Shown: positions 25,201 to 32,713, numbered from the stretch's first letter. The stretch: 42,348 nucleotides of DNA from Ectopseudomonas composti (GCF_900115475.1 NZ_FOWP01000010.1:171988-214335); one strand, 5' to 3'. Notes: generated by a model not told the origin, from the letters alone. Numbers and translations are program-made.

Positions 25201-25920
25201 ACGCCGCTCGACCCGCGTCACCGCCTGGTCACCACCAAGTACAACCCGGCGCGCACCTGGACGGCGGAGAACTCCGTCGGCATCGGCGGCGCCTACATGT
25301 GCGTGTACGGCATGGAAGGCCCCGGTGGCTACCAGTTCGTCGGCCGCACCCTGCAGATGTGGAACCGCTACCGCGCGGTCGAAGCTTTCGACGGCAAACC
25401 CTGGCTGCTGCGCTTCTTCGACCAGATTCGCTTCTACCCGGTCAGCGCGGACGAACTGCTGCGCATCCGCCGCGACTTCCCGCTCGGTCGCTACCCACTG
25501 CGCATCGAACACAGCGAACTGGCCCTGGCCGACTATCAGCAGTTTCTCGATGACGAAGCCGACGGCATCGCCGCCTTCCGCGAGCAACAACGCGCGGCCT
25601 TCGACGCCGAGCGCCAGCGTTGGATCGACAGCGGCCAGGCCCACTTCGAGGTCGAGGAAGCCGCGCCCGAACAGGGCGAGGATGCCCCGCTCGCCAGCGG
25701 CCAGCACGCCATCGAAAGCCACGTCGCCGGCAACCTCTGGCAGGTGCAGGTCGAACCCGGCGCGCAGGTGCAGGCTGGTGACGTGCTGGTGATCCTCGAG
25801 TCGATGAAGATGGAAATCCCGCTCACCGCGCCGATGGCCGGCACCGTGCGCGAAGTGCGCGTGCAACCAGGCTCACCCGTACGCGCCGGGCAGCGCGTGG
25901 TGGTGCTGGAAGAAGCCTGA
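22240..25920 (+). CDS. Biotin-dependent guanidine carboxylase (urea carboxylase family)
   Basis: This enzyme carboxylates guanidine (and often urea) using ATP, bicarbonate and biotin. The 1226-residue protein has a biotin carboxylase part (about 1-450; ANRGAIACRILRTLRELN, STAGGGGIGMR, EVNTRLQVEHGVTE), then AHS2/KipA- and AHS1/KipI-like carboxyltransferase parts (GTQTSVQDFPGRLGYW near 468; SFDD-type VHLPLSWDDPACQLAI near 920). It ends in a biotinyl domain with ESMKMEIPL, Lys1190 being the biotinylated residue. Location after two DUF1989 genes and a ykkC riboswitch favours guanidine over urea as the physiological substrate. About 30-35 residues at 774-806 derive from an inserted palindromic repeat, yet the frame is kept. 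Confidence 0.9.
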   Translation: MFEKLLIANRGAIACRILRTLRELNVGGVAVYSEADAASLHLQQADEAFSLGDGPAAQTYLVVEKILDIAKRSGARAIHPGYGFLSENAAFAEACEAAGIAFVGPTPEQLRVFGLKHTARALAKQHGVPMLEGTELLENLDAALVAGEQVGYPVMLKSTAGGGGIGMRVCRSAAELSEAFEAVKRLGQNNFSDSGVFIEKYIQRARHLEVQVFGDGQGEVLALGVRDCSVQRRNQKVLEETPAPNLPAGMADELCAAAIKLAKAVSYRSAGTVEFVYDSEAERFYFLEVNTRLQVEHGVTEQVWGVDLVRWMIELAAGDLAPLSELAKGLKPSGHAIQARLYAEDPGRDFQPSPGLLTAVQFPEADGKALRIDTWVEAGCEIPPYFDPMIAKLITWAPTREQASTALDKALADSVLYGVECNRDYLRQILSDAPFASGNPWTRCLENLVYQATTFEVLSAGTQTSVQDFPGRLGYWAVGVPPSGPMDSRALRLGNRLLGNEEGAAGLEITMSGPTLRFNTDAVVAVTGAEIPLSIDGVEQPMNTALLIKAGSTLTLGTIAGVGARSYLSIRGGIQVPDYLGSKSTFTLGQFGGHGGRALRAGDVLHLLPLSDTSSGTQLPVELCPALPAVRELRVIYGPHGAPEYFSERYINTFLATDWEVHFNSSRTGVRLIGPKPEWVRDSGGEAGLHPSNIHDNPYAIGAVDFTGDMPVILGPDGPSLGGFVCLVTIIEADLWQLGQLKAGDKVRFVPVDTATARELAKARDTEVSKLALVSPLPLAGEGPGERAAPAISHAPSPINGRGGLSVVDLTSPIVLDIGEADTRLVARLSGDTHLLLEIGQPELDLVLRFRGHALMQALEAKQLDGVIDLTPGIRSLQVHYQPETLALQTLLDIVAGEWDAVCAAQDLRVPSRIVHLPLSWDDPACQLAIDKYMTTVRKDAPWCPSNLEFIRRINDLPNLDEVYRTVFDASYLVMGLGDVYLGAPVATPLDPRHRLVTTKYNPARTWTAENSVGIGGAYMCVYGMEGPGGYQFVGRTLQMWNRYRAVEAFDGKPWLLRFFDQIRFYPVSADELLRIRRDFPLGRYPLRIEHSELALADYQQFLDDEADGIAAFREQQRAAFDAERQRWIDSGQAHFEVEEAAPEQGEDAPLASGQHAIESHVAGNLWQVQVEPGAQVQAGDVLVILESMKMEIPLTAPMAGTVREVRVQPGSPVRAGQRVVVLEEA
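24560..24655. repeat. Dispersed palindromic repeat inserted in frame inside the carboxylase gene
   Basis: Two hairpins lie within the reading frame: CCCTCTCCCG-CTTG-CGGGAGAGGG (24564-24587) and CCCTCTCCCAT-AA-ATGGGAGAGGG (24625-24648). They translate as SPLPLAGEGPGERA and SPINGRGG, peptides typical of a widespread proteobacterial intergenic repeat rather than of carboxylases. The insertion falls in the linker between two carboxyltransferase domains (after RDTEVSKLA, before SPIVLDIG). Confidence 0.8.
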
Positions 25921-26325
25921 AAAGCTCGCCGCTGAAGCGCCTCCCACAGGGTCCGCGAACATCCTGTGGGAGGGGCTGGGCGGCATTGCGCTGCAACAGC
26001 GATCACGTAGGAGCGGCTTCAGCCGCGATCCACACGAACGCCGATTCCCTGCCGAAGAAGTGTTGGTCGCGTTTTCACAACACTCCCCAATCCACCGATT
26101 CCCTGTGGGAGGAGCTTTAGCCGCGACATCCTCATGCGCCACCGCAATACCGGTAACCTCAATCGCGGCTGAAGCCGCTCCTACAACAGACCCGTAGCCC
26201 CGATGCAATCCGGGCATCTCACCCAGCATTCGCAACCGATAAACCGCGCCGATTGTGATCACAACTGGCGCTATCCCCTTCCGGCAAGCTAGCATCACGC
26301 CATCAACCCGCTCCCGGATTCACCC
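25921..26325. repeat. REP-element cluster downstream of the carboxylase gene
   Basis: This 405-base gap holds no gene but several Pseudomonas REP-type palindromes. At 25921-25950 there is an exact inverted copy of 16910-16939. CTCCCACAG and CTGTGGGAG pair at about 25941-25972. The 23-base element GTAGGAGCGGCTTCAGCCGC+GAT is at 26007-26029, with its exact inverted copy at 26162-26184, and a variant (GGAGGAGCTTTAGCCGCGA) lies between them. The block probably ends the guanidine operon transcript. The last ~80 bases should hold the cyclase promoter. Confidence 0.8.
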
Positions 26326-27792
26326 ATGTCCCTGCGCCCCAAACGGCACACGCAAACCTCGTTGGTGTTACTGCTCCTGTTCCTGCTCGGTAGCGGCTTT
26401 CTCACCACTTCGCTGCTGAGCTATTACGCCTCGCGCGACTCGATTCGCGACAGCATCATCAACACCGAACTGCCGCTGACCTCCGACACCGTCTACTCGG
26501 AAATCCAGAAGGACCTGGTGCGCCCCATCCTCATCTCCTCGATGATGGCCCGCGACACCTTCCTGCGTGACTGGGTGCTGGCCGGCGAACAGGACAACGG
26601 GCAGATGACCCGCTACCTGCGTGAAGTGCAGGAGCACTACGGCGCCTTCACCAGCTTCTTCGTCTCCGACAAGACCGGCACCTACTACCAGGCCAAGGGC
26701 GTGCTCAAGCAGGTCAAGCCGGACGAGCCGCGCGACGTCTGGTACTACCGCGTGCGCGGCCTCAAGGAGCCCTACGAGATCAACGTCGACGTCGACATGG
26801 CCAACGCCGACCGCCTGACCATCTTCATCAACTACAAGGTGCTCGACTACGACGGCAGCTTCATCGGCGCCACCGGCGTCGGCCTGGCGGTCGATGCCGT
26901 GGTCAAGCTGATCGACGAATACCAGGCGCGCTACGAGCGCAGCGTCTACTTCGTCGACACCACCGGGCGCATCACCCTGACCGGTGCCCAGGGCGGGCCG
27001 ATGGGCGCCCAGGTCGGCGATTCGCTGGCTGACGTACCCGGCCTCGATGGCCTGATGGAAAAACTGCCGACGCCACAAAGCGGCCAGTTCGAATACCAGG
27101 AGCAGGGCCGTGAGCACTTCCTCAACGTGCGCTACATCCCCGAGTTGGAGTGGTACCTGTTCGTCGACAAGCAGGACAAGGCCCTGGCCGGCATCCGCCA
27201 GGGGCTCTACATCAACCTGCTGCTGTGCCTGCTGGTCACCGTCATCGTGCTGACCCTGGTGAGCCTGGCGATTCGTCGCTATCAACAACGTATCGCTGCC
27301 CTGGCCACCACCGACAGCCTCACCGAACTGCCCAACCGCCGCGGCTTCGACATCCTCGCCGAACAGGCCCTGCAGGAAGCGCAGCGCGACAGCAGCCCGC
27401 TGTGCGCCGTGCTGCTGGACCTGGACAACTTCAAGCTGATCAACGACCAGCACGGCCACCTCGCTGGTGACCAGGTGCTGCACGACTTCGCCCAGCAACT
27501 GCGCGGCGCGCTGCGCCAGTCCGACATTCTCTGCCGCTGGGGCGGCGAGGAATTCATCCTGCTGCTGAAGAACACCGACCGCCAGGCCGCCCATGACCTG
27601 GCCGAGAAACTGCGCCAGCAATGTGCCGAACAACGCTATGCAGTCGAAGGCCATACCCTGCAAGTCACCGTCAGCCTCGGTCTCAGCCAGTGGCAAACCG
27701 GCGAAAGCCTGCACGCCCTGCTCGGCCGCACCGACCGCGCGCTGTACCGCGCCAAACAGGCCGGTCGCGACCGCGTCTGCGTCGACAGCTGA
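26326..27792 (+). CDS. Membrane diguanylate cyclase with periplasmic Cache sensor
   Basis: This enzyme makes c-di-GMP from two GTP. The 488-residue protein has an N-terminal helix (TSLVLLLLFLLGSGFLTTSL), a periplasmic Cache-type sensor (about residues 45-285; TFLRDWVLAGEQDN, FFVSDKTGTYYQAKG, YFVDTTGRITLTG), a second helix (LYINLLLCLLVTVIVLTLVS) and a C-terminal GGDEF domain. The domain opens with TDSLTELPNRRGFDIL and has an intact active site, RWGGEEF. An RxxD product-inhibition site (RQSD) lies exactly five residues before it, so the enzyme should be active and feedback-inhibited. The signal sensed is unknown. It could contribute to the c-di-GMP read by LapD, as could any other cyclase. Confidence 0.88.
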   Translation: MSLRPKRHTQTSLVLLLLFLLGSGFLTTSLLSYYASRDSIRDSIINTELPLTSDTVYSEIQKDLVRPILISSMMARDTFLRDWVLAGEQDNGQMTRYLREVQEHYGAFTSFFVSDKTGTYYQAKGVLKQVKPDEPRDVWYYRVRGLKEPYEINVDVDMANADRLTIFINYKVLDYDGSFIGATGVGLAVDAVVKLIDEYQARYERSVYFVDTTGRITLTGAQGGPMGAQVGDSLADVPGLDGLMEKLPTPQSGQFEYQEQGREHFLNVRYIPELEWYLFVDKQDKALAGIRQGLYINLLLCLLVTVIVLTLVSLAIRRYQQRIAALATTDSLTELPNRRGFDILAEQALQEAQRDSSPLCAVLLDLDNFKLINDQHGHLAGDQVLHDFAQQLRGALRQSDILCRWGGEEFILLLKNTDRQAAHDLAEKLRQQCAEQRYAVEGHTLQVTVSLGLSQWQTGESLHALLGRTDRALYRAKQAGRDRVCVDS

Positions 27793-27995
27793 TGGACACG
27801 CAACGCTGTCCGCTGTGCGGCAAGGCCAACCAGTGCAGCGTCGCCGCCGGGCGTGAAGAGCCCTGCTGGTGCTTCGACGCGCAAATCGACCCAACCGCGC
27901 TAGCGCGTCTGACGCCCGAACAACGTGACCAGGCCTGCCTGTGCCCCGCCTGCGCCGGTGCGCTGGATGCGGCCGAGCGCGGCGAACAGAACTGA
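27792..27995 (+). CDS. Cysteine-rich CWC-type small protein
   Basis: This 67-residue protein starts at an ATG that overlaps the cyclase stop (TGATG), so the two are translationally coupled. It has eight cysteines: CPLCG near the N-terminus, CSVAAG, the family-naming CWCF near residues 25-28, and CLCPAC near 49-54. This matches the cysteine-rich CWC family, presumed to bind zinc or another metal. The function is unknown. It ends 3 bases before the pseudouridine synthase gene, suggesting a three-gene unit. Confidence 0.75.
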   Translation: MDTQRCPLCGKANQCSVAAGREEPCWCFDAQIDPTALARLTPEQRDQACLCPACAGALDAAERGEQN

Positions 27996-27998
27996 GCC

Positions 27999-28691
27999 AT
28001 GCGCCTGGATCGTTTTCTCAGCAACTTTCCCCGCTTCAGTCGCCAGGACAGCCGCCTGCTGATCAGCGCCGGACGCCTGCGTGTGGACGGCGCGGTGGTT
28101 CAAGACCCGCGCCATGAAGTACGCGACTTCCAGCGCATCGAGCTGGATGACGAACTGCTGCAAGCCGGGCGCAGCGCACGCTACTGGATGCTGCACAAAC
28201 CGGTCGGCGTGGTCAGCGCCACCGAGCACGACGAACACCGCACCGTCCTCGACCTGCTCGACGAGCCGGACAAGCACGACCTGCACCTGGCCGGCCGCCT
28301 CGACCTCAACACCAGCGGCCTGCTGCTGATCACCAACGACGGGCGCTGGTCGCGCCGCATCACCCAGCCACAGCAGCGCAAACCCAAGGTCTACCACGTC
28401 ACCACCGAACAGCCGATCACCGCCGAGTACGCCGAGGTCTTCGCCCAGGGCCTGTACTTCGCCTTCGAGGATCTCACCACCCTACCCGCCCAGCTCGACC
28501 TACTGAGCAGCCACGAAGCACGGCTGACGCTGTTCGAAGGCCGCTACCATCAGGTCAAGCGCATGTTCGGCCACTTCCGCAACCGCGTCGTCGCCCTGCA
28601 CCGTGAAAGCATGGGCGAAATCGTCCTTGACCCGCAGCTCGCCCCCGGCCAATACCGCGCGCTGACAGCGGCAGAAATCGCCAGCGTCTGA
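27999..28691 (+). CDS. rsuA: RsuA-type 16S rRNA pseudouridine synthase
   Basis: This enzyme is predicted to isomerise U516 of 16S rRNA. The 230-residue protein has an N-terminal S4-like RNA-binding domain (MRLDRFLSNFPRFSRQDSRLLI, SAGRLRVDG) and a catalytic domain with LHLAGRLDLNTSGLLLI, where the Asp in RLD is the catalytic residue. Other family motifs are RITQPQQRKPKVYHV and EGRYHQVKRMFGHFRNRV. The length matches E. coli RsuA (231 residues). It lies 3 bases after the CWC gene. RsuA rather than RluE or RluF is the best fit by length and N-terminus, but those subfamilies are close. Confidence 0.85.
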   Translation: MRLDRFLSNFPRFSRQDSRLLISAGRLRVDGAVVQDPRHEVRDFQRIELDDELLQAGRSARYWMLHKPVGVVSATEHDEHRTVLDLLDEPDKHDLHLAGRLDLNTSGLLLITNDGRWSRRITQPQQRKPKVYHVTTEQPITAEYAEVFAQGLYFAFEDLTTLPAQLDLLSSHEARLTLFEGRYHQVKRMFGHFRNRVVALHRESMGEIVLDPQLAPGQYRALTAAEIASV

Positions 28692-29084
28692 TCCCTCCCG
28701 CGCAGCAAAAAACACGAACCGACCAACGGCACCGCTAAAGCATGATAAAGATGTGACTCACCCTTGCGTGGCTGCAAGGTAACTGCTTGAATCGAACCAT
28801 AAGTCTTGAGATGACCAATCAGTCACTACGAGACAGCTAAGCCTTCTTTCAGTTGCTGGCGCTCTGCGCTGACTGGATTCCTGCCTGGTAACACCGCCCT
28901 CTCCACGGCCTTGCAAAAGGTCTGGAGTGCTCGCCTGTTTCGATCCTAACTGCTTGAAATTCAAATACTTACAAAAATCTCCAGCCTGACATCAAGCTGT
29001 CACGCTCAGGCGCTTTTCTGACTGCTCAATCAAATGCGAACGGCCGCCGCTCGCCTTGACACACTTGCGCCAGGAGGAAACGAC
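28692..29084. other. Gene-free, AT-richer spacer before the RhlA-like gene
   Basis: This region holds no convincing gene. The 12-mer TAACTGCTTGAA occurs twice, at 28780-28791 and 28947-28958. The second copy extends into TTGAA-A-TTCAA, an odd-length palindrome. These could be regulator half-sites for the downstream gene. I see no clear las/rhl-type box. Confidence 0.4.
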
Positions 29085-29972
29085 ATGAGGCCAGAAACCG
29101 CAGTCGTCGAGATCAACAGGAAGCACAAGGTACACACGGAGTTCTACGGCAACCCGGCAGCAAGCAAGACCATCATCCTGGTCAATGGCTCTCTGGCGAC
29201 CACGGCCTCGTTCACGCAAACGATCAAATACCTGCAACCACAGTTCAACGTAGTGGCCTTCGACCTGCCCTATGCCGGCCAGTCGAAACCCTACAACAGC
29301 GACTTCACACCCATCACCAAGGAAGACGAAGCGGCGATCCTGCTGCACCTGATCGACCACTACGGTGCCAACTACCTGATGTCCTTCTCCTGGGGTGGCG
29401 TTGCCTCCCTGCTCGCCATGGCCCAACGCCCGGCGACCCTGGAGAAAGCTGCCGTCTGCTCCTTCTCGCCGATCCTCAACGTGCCGATGCTCGACTACCT
29501 GCACAAGGGCCTGCGCTTCCTCGGCTCGGTAGACCGCGACAACGTCGCCCTGCTGGTCAACAGCACCATCGGCAAGCACCTGCCGTCGCTGTTCAAGCGC
29601 TTCAACCACAAGCACGTCAGCACCCTGGATGAGCATGAGTACCGGCAGATGTACGCACACATCAAGCAGGTTCTGAGCATGGAAGCGAACTGCGGCAAGG
29701 AATGCCTGCAGGCCATCGACATCCCGCTGATATTCGTCAACGGCGACCGCGACGAATACACCTCGGTGGAAGACGCCTGCCTGTTCGCCCAGCACATCGA
29801 CCACGCCCAGTTCGCCGTGATCAACGACGCTGGCCACTTCCTCGACATGGAACACAAGGCCGCCTGGCTGCAGACCCAACGCGTGCTGCTGAACTTCTTC
29901 AACGCCCCCAGCAAACGCCTGCAACTGCCAGTCAAAGGCGACCTGCGCGACCTCCAGGCGATGGCGGTATGA
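29085..29972 (+). CDS. RhlA-like 3-(3-hydroxyalkanoyloxy)alkanoate synthase, orphan
   Basis: This is an alpha/beta-hydrolase fold acyltransferase of 295 residues, exactly the length of P. aeruginosa RhlA, with matching motifs: VNGSLATTASF, FNVVAFDLPYAGQS, SFSWGGVASLLA (nucleophile Ser), NGDRDEYTSVEDA (Asp) and NDAGHFLDMEHKA (His). RhlA joins two 3-hydroxyacyl-ACP units into the lipid half of rhamnolipid. AGGAGG precedes the ATG by about 7 bases, which decides the start over an upstream in-frame ATG. No rhlB rhamnosyltransferase follows, since a tRNA and an integrated element come next. The product may therefore be the free HAA surfactant, or rhlB may lie elsewhere. PhaG is a related alternative. 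Confidence 0.8.
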   Translation: MRPETAVVEINRKHKVHTEFYGNPAASKTIILVNGSLATTASFTQTIKYLQPQFNVVAFDLPYAGQSKPYNSDFTPITKEDEAAILLHLIDHYGANYLMSFSWGGVASLLAMAQRPATLEKAAVCSFSPILNVPMLDYLHKGLRFLGSVDRDNVALLVNSTIGKHLPSLFKRFNHKHVSTLDEHEYRQMYAHIKQVLSMEANCGKECLQAIDIPLIFVNGDRDEYTSVEDACLFAQHIDHAQFAVINDAGHFLDMEHKAAWLQTQRVLLNFFNAPSKRLQLPVKGDLRDLQAMAV

Positions 29973-30045
29973 AAGGCACCGAGCGCGGAGCGGATGCGCT
30001 TTGCGCTTCATTTCCGCCGCCGCTTCCGGTATAAAGGCGCCCGCT

Positions 30046-30119
30046 GCGGGTGTCGTATAATGGTAATACCCTAGCTTCCCAAGCTAGAGCCGTGGGTTCG
30101 ATTCCCATCACCCGCTCCA
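30046..30119 (+). tRNA. tRNA-Gly (anticodon CCC)
   Basis: A full cloverleaf folds by eye: acceptor GCGGGTG/CACCCGC, anticodon arm CTAGC-TTCCCAA-GCTAG with anticodon CCC, T arm GTGGG-TTCGATT-CCCAT, and encoded CCA at 30117-30119. Its last 26 bases are the attachment site of the integrated element. The gene remains intact because the element supplies an identical 3' end. Confidence 0.96.
30094..30119 (+). repeat. attL, 26-bp tRNA 3'-end repeat
   Basis: The segment GGGTTCGATTCCCATCACCC followed by GCTCCA, from the T arm to the CCA end, is identical to 37380-37405. The match ends abruptly on both sides. Confidence 0.92.
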
Positions 30120-30135
30120 AAATTGCAGCTTTAAG

Positions 30136-30158
30136 GCCCTGTTTTTACAGGGCTTTTT
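30136..30158. terminator. Bidirectional terminator at the tRNA/integrase junction
   Basis: GCCCTG-TTTTTA-CAGGGC is followed by TTTTT on the plus strand, and the complement offers A-rich flanks for the minus strand. It ends the tRNA transcript; the integrase stop codon TAA lies inside its loop. Confidence 0.8.
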
Positions 30159-31170
30159 CGTTTCCGGGTTTTGGAAGTGTCGATAAAGTGTCGACGATGG
30201 GATTCAGGCGTAGCGCGTCCTGCAGGTGATCGGGCGACAAGTGTGCATAGCGCATGGTCATCGTCACCGAGGAGTGTCCCAGGACCTTCTGCAAGGTCAG
30301 GATGTTGCCACCGGCCATGACGAAGTGACTGGCGAACGTGTGCCGCAGAACATGCGTGGCTTGTCCTGCCGGTAGCGTGATCGACGTCGATTGCAGCACG
30401 CGACTGAAATGCCGGATGCAGTTCGGGAACGCCCCGTATTCCTTGAAGTAGTCCAACAGCATCCGCTCCAGGGCCGGCGCGATGGGCACGGTTCGTGTGC
30501 GTCTCGACTTGGTATTGGCGAAAGTCACCGCACCATTCTTCACCCTGGATGGCACCAGCCCCTGAGCCTCACCCCAACGTGCCCCGGTGGCCAAGCAGAC
30601 GCGAGCGATCAGCGCCATATGCGTGCAGTTCGGGTAGTTGTCGAAGGCCTCCAGCAGCTCGGTTATCTGTTCCTGGGTCAGATACGACAGCGGGCGTTCC
30701 TGCAGGCGTAACGGACGCACCTTGGCCAACGGGTTCGGGTAGTCGATATCGCCCAGGCGATGCAGTTCGTTGAATACCGACTTCACGTAGCCCAGGCGGT
30801 TGTTCAGCGTCTTGCCGTTGATGCCCTCAACCAGCAGCTTGCCGCGCAGAGTGCAGAACTGGTCAGCGGTGAACTTGGCGGCTACCGGGTCGCCCAGGTC
30901 ATGAGCGATGTTCGCCAGCACCTGCTTCAAACGCTTGGAGTCGGCCAGGGTGTGGCCGTGCAGATCGTAATAGCGGGTGAACACCTCAGAGAGCTTGCGG
31001 CGGTCCTTTGGCTTGGGTGCCCAGTCGGGCGTTTCCATCACCTTGGCCCTGCAGGACGTTTCGAACCGTTGCGCCTCAGCCTTGGTCTTGAAGGTCTTGC
31101 GGAAGCGCCGCCCCTTGATGGGTTCTACATCGACCTTCCAGCGCCCGTCAGGCTGTTGGATGATCGCCAT
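30145..31170 (-). CDS. int: Tyrosine-family phage integrase
   Basis: This recombinase integrates and excises the element at tRNA-Gly. The 341-residue protein has an N-terminal arm-binding region (MAIIQQPDGRWKVDVEPI), a SAM-like core-binding domain (about 55-150) and a catalytic domain with the first Arg in CLATGARWGEAQGL, HVLRHTFASHF (His-x-x-Arg), LGHSSVTMTMRYAHL (second His and Tyr nucleophile). The start at 31170 was chosen because its ATG overlaps the stop of the replication gene (TGATG); an in-frame ATG six codons upstream is less likely. The arrangement rep-int next to tRNA-Gly is that of Pf4. The gene appears intact. Confidence 0.9.
   Translation of the reverse strand: MAIIQQPDGRWKVDVEPIKGRRFRKTFKTKAEAQRFETSCRAKVMETPDWAPKPKDRRKLSEVFTRYYDLHGHTLADSKRLKQVLANIAHDLGDPVAAKFTADQFCTLRGKLLVEGINGKTLNNRLGYVKSVFNELHRLGDIDYPNPLAKVRPLRLQERPLSYLTQEQITELLEAFDNYPNCTHMALIARVCLATGARWGEAQGLVPSRVKNGAVTFANTKSRRTRTVPIAPALERMLLDYFKEYGAFPNCIRHFSRVLQSTSITLPAGQATHVLRHTFASHFVMAGGNILTLQKVLGHSSVTMTMRYAHLSPDHLQDALRLNPIVDTLSTLPKPGNEKAL
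30177..30194. promoter_or_regulatory. Candidate integrase arm site, left
   Basis: GTGTCGATAAAGTGTCGA is a doubled GTGTCGA motif with an 11-base period. It recurs with one mismatch at 37269-37286 near the other end of the element. Here it lies within the last codons of the integrase gene. Confidence 0.45.
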
Positions 31171-32450
31171 CAGATCGCCCTGCCCCACCTTACGTGCCGT
31201 TCCTCCAGGATGTTCTTGAGGTGCTTGTACAGCCCATCCTCGTCCATCCCCTTAGCGGCGTAGTGGTCACGAATCACCGGCCAGCATTCCCAATCCTTGA
31301 GCCGGTAAAAGCCCTTTCTAGCGCCCACTCGCTCCCGTGCCAGCAGGCTTACGAAGTTTCCCAGGAACAATTCCACATTCTTGCCGGAGAAGCCTCGAGA
31401 CGTCTTGTAGTTGCGCTTGTACTCGGTGTCATCCAGCAGAGAATCGACCGGCAGATCAACGCGGGCGTCTTCACGTAGCAGGGTCCAAATCGGTTCGTAG
31501 TACCCAGGGCGAGCCAGCAACTTGAACTGCTGCATGCCGTAGCGCCAGAGGCCATCCAAGTGAGGCGTGAAGGCGGCGTAGCTGTTGGTATCGATGGCGT
31601 TGCCGGTGTGCAGATCGACGGAGCCAGAGGCAAACTGCTGGATCACCGAGTGGTGGTAACGCAGCTCTACGCGCCACACGGTCTGGTCCCGGTTGTAGTT
31701 GTCCGGGTCGCCTTCGTCGAAGCTGTCACGACGCCGCCAGACGCCTTCCCAGTAGTCGAGCTTATCGGTGGCCTTGGCCTGCTCGGTCTTGTTGTAGATC
31801 GCCAGTTGCACGCCACCGGCAGAGCCGAACATGTAAGTCTCGCCACGGCCGTAGACGCTGCTTTTCGTGTCCCAGGTGATTTCCTTGATACCGGAGATAT
31901 CGCGAGCAGATCGGGCGCGGCAGTGCATGCGGGCGACCAGATCAGCGGGTGGTTGCCAGCCTTGAACATCCAGGGCGAGATGCACCGCGCATTGGTTGCG
32001 TTCGATGTGGGTGAGGATCTGTTCGGCGTAGAAATCCATGCGGGCCTGCAGGCGCTCGGGCGACAGGCTGTCGATGGCATGGGGTGACACTTCGATTTTC
32101 AGGTGTGGGCCGATGTTCTCGACTTTGGCGTTGTAGTTCTTGAGCAGCAGCACAAAGCCCAGGTCGGCGTTCTGCAGCTTGTACTGGTAGCCCGAATCCT
32201 TGCTGACACGGCCTGCATGCCAGCGCTCTCCCGCGAAGTCGACGATGGTGCCGGGTTTGTCGAACAGGCACAGCAGCTCCGGCCGGAGCAGGCCACGGTA
32301 CAACTGGCGAACGGTATCGACGCCGCAGTGCAGCAGGCGGACTTTCGACAGGTCAACGATACGGGCGTTGCCCGGGTCTACGAACAGCCGGCCAGTCGCA
32401 TCTTCACGCGCCAGCATGTCGAGTCTCAGGAAGTCTTTTGGCTTTTTCAC
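31170..32450 (-). CDS. Inovirus replication initiation protein (Pf-type)
   Basis: This is a 426-residue protein with the layout of Pf1/Pf4 replication initiators (replication initiation factor family), which nick double-stranded phage DNA to start rolling-circle synthesis. Recognisable parts are HLKIEVSPHAIDSLSPE, VHLALDVQGWQPP (a metal-binding-like strand), TYMFGSAGGVQLAIYNKTEQ (probable catalytic tyrosine region) and VWRVELRYHHSVIQQFASG. The gene starts MKKPKDFLRLDMLARED and is coupled to int by a TGATG overlap. It is full length compared with the family. Its presence means the element should be able to replicate as a circle if excised. Confidence 0.82.
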   Translation of the reverse strand: MKKPKDFLRLDMLAREDATGRLFVDPGNARIVDLSKVRLLHCGVDTVRQLYRGLLRPELLCLFDKPGTIVDFAGERWHAGRVSKDSGYQYKLQNADLGFVLLLKNYNAKVENIGPHLKIEVSPHAIDSLSPERLQARMDFYAEQILTHIERNQCAVHLALDVQGWQPPADLVARMHCRARSARDISGIKEITWDTKSSVYGRGETYMFGSAGGVQLAIYNKTEQAKATDKLDYWEGVWRRRDSFDEGDPDNYNRDQTVWRVELRYHHSVIQQFASGSVDLHTGNAIDTNSYAAFTPHLDGLWRYGMQQFKLLARPGYYEPIWTLLREDARVDLPVDSLLDDTEYKRNYKTSRGFSGKNVELFLGNFVSLLARERVGARKGFYRLKDWECWPVIRDHYAAKGMDEDGLYKHLKNILEERHVRWGRAI

Positions 32451-32503
32451 TTGGTCACCTATTGCTGATTACTGCGGAAGTTTTCGTCTTACTTTCTGAC
32501 GTG

Positions 32504-32698
32504 TTACAGGGGCGTCAGCGGCGCGCTTGCCGCTCGCTCCCTCTGAACTGAACCGCTCGCTCGCGGCGCGCACGCCACCTCCTCCTCAAGCCATCTAAGC
32601 GGACGTAGATCGTTTGGCTGCTGGCTGATGGACTGACCAAAGCTGTAGGCCAGGGAGAGGAGAAACAGAAGGCAAGAGAGAGGGTGAAAGGCTTCCAT
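32504..32698 (-). CDS. Small exported or membrane protein of the Pf-like element
   Basis: This 64-residue protein is MEAFHPLSCLLFLLSLAYSF at its N-terminus, a signal or membrane segment, followed by a polar tail (QPNDLRPLRWLEEEVACAPR). GGAG lies 7-8 bases before the ATG and supports translation. It starts 15 bases after the 82-residue gene. I do not recognise it. Position between the DNA-binding gene block and rep is where inoviruses usually encode coat and assembly proteins. Confidence 0.5.
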   Translation of the reverse strand: MEAFHPLSCLLFLLSLAYSFGQSISQQPNDLRPLRWLEEEVACAPRASGSVQRERAASAPLTPL

Positions 32699-32713
32699 GG
32701 GAAACGCTCCGGG

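Noticed and set aside
23559..25553. 664-codon open frame on the plus strand inside the carboxylase gene in another frame
   Set aside because: It is Pro/Arg/His-rich with no family motif; the carboxylase frame has all expected domains, so this is a shadow of its codon bias.
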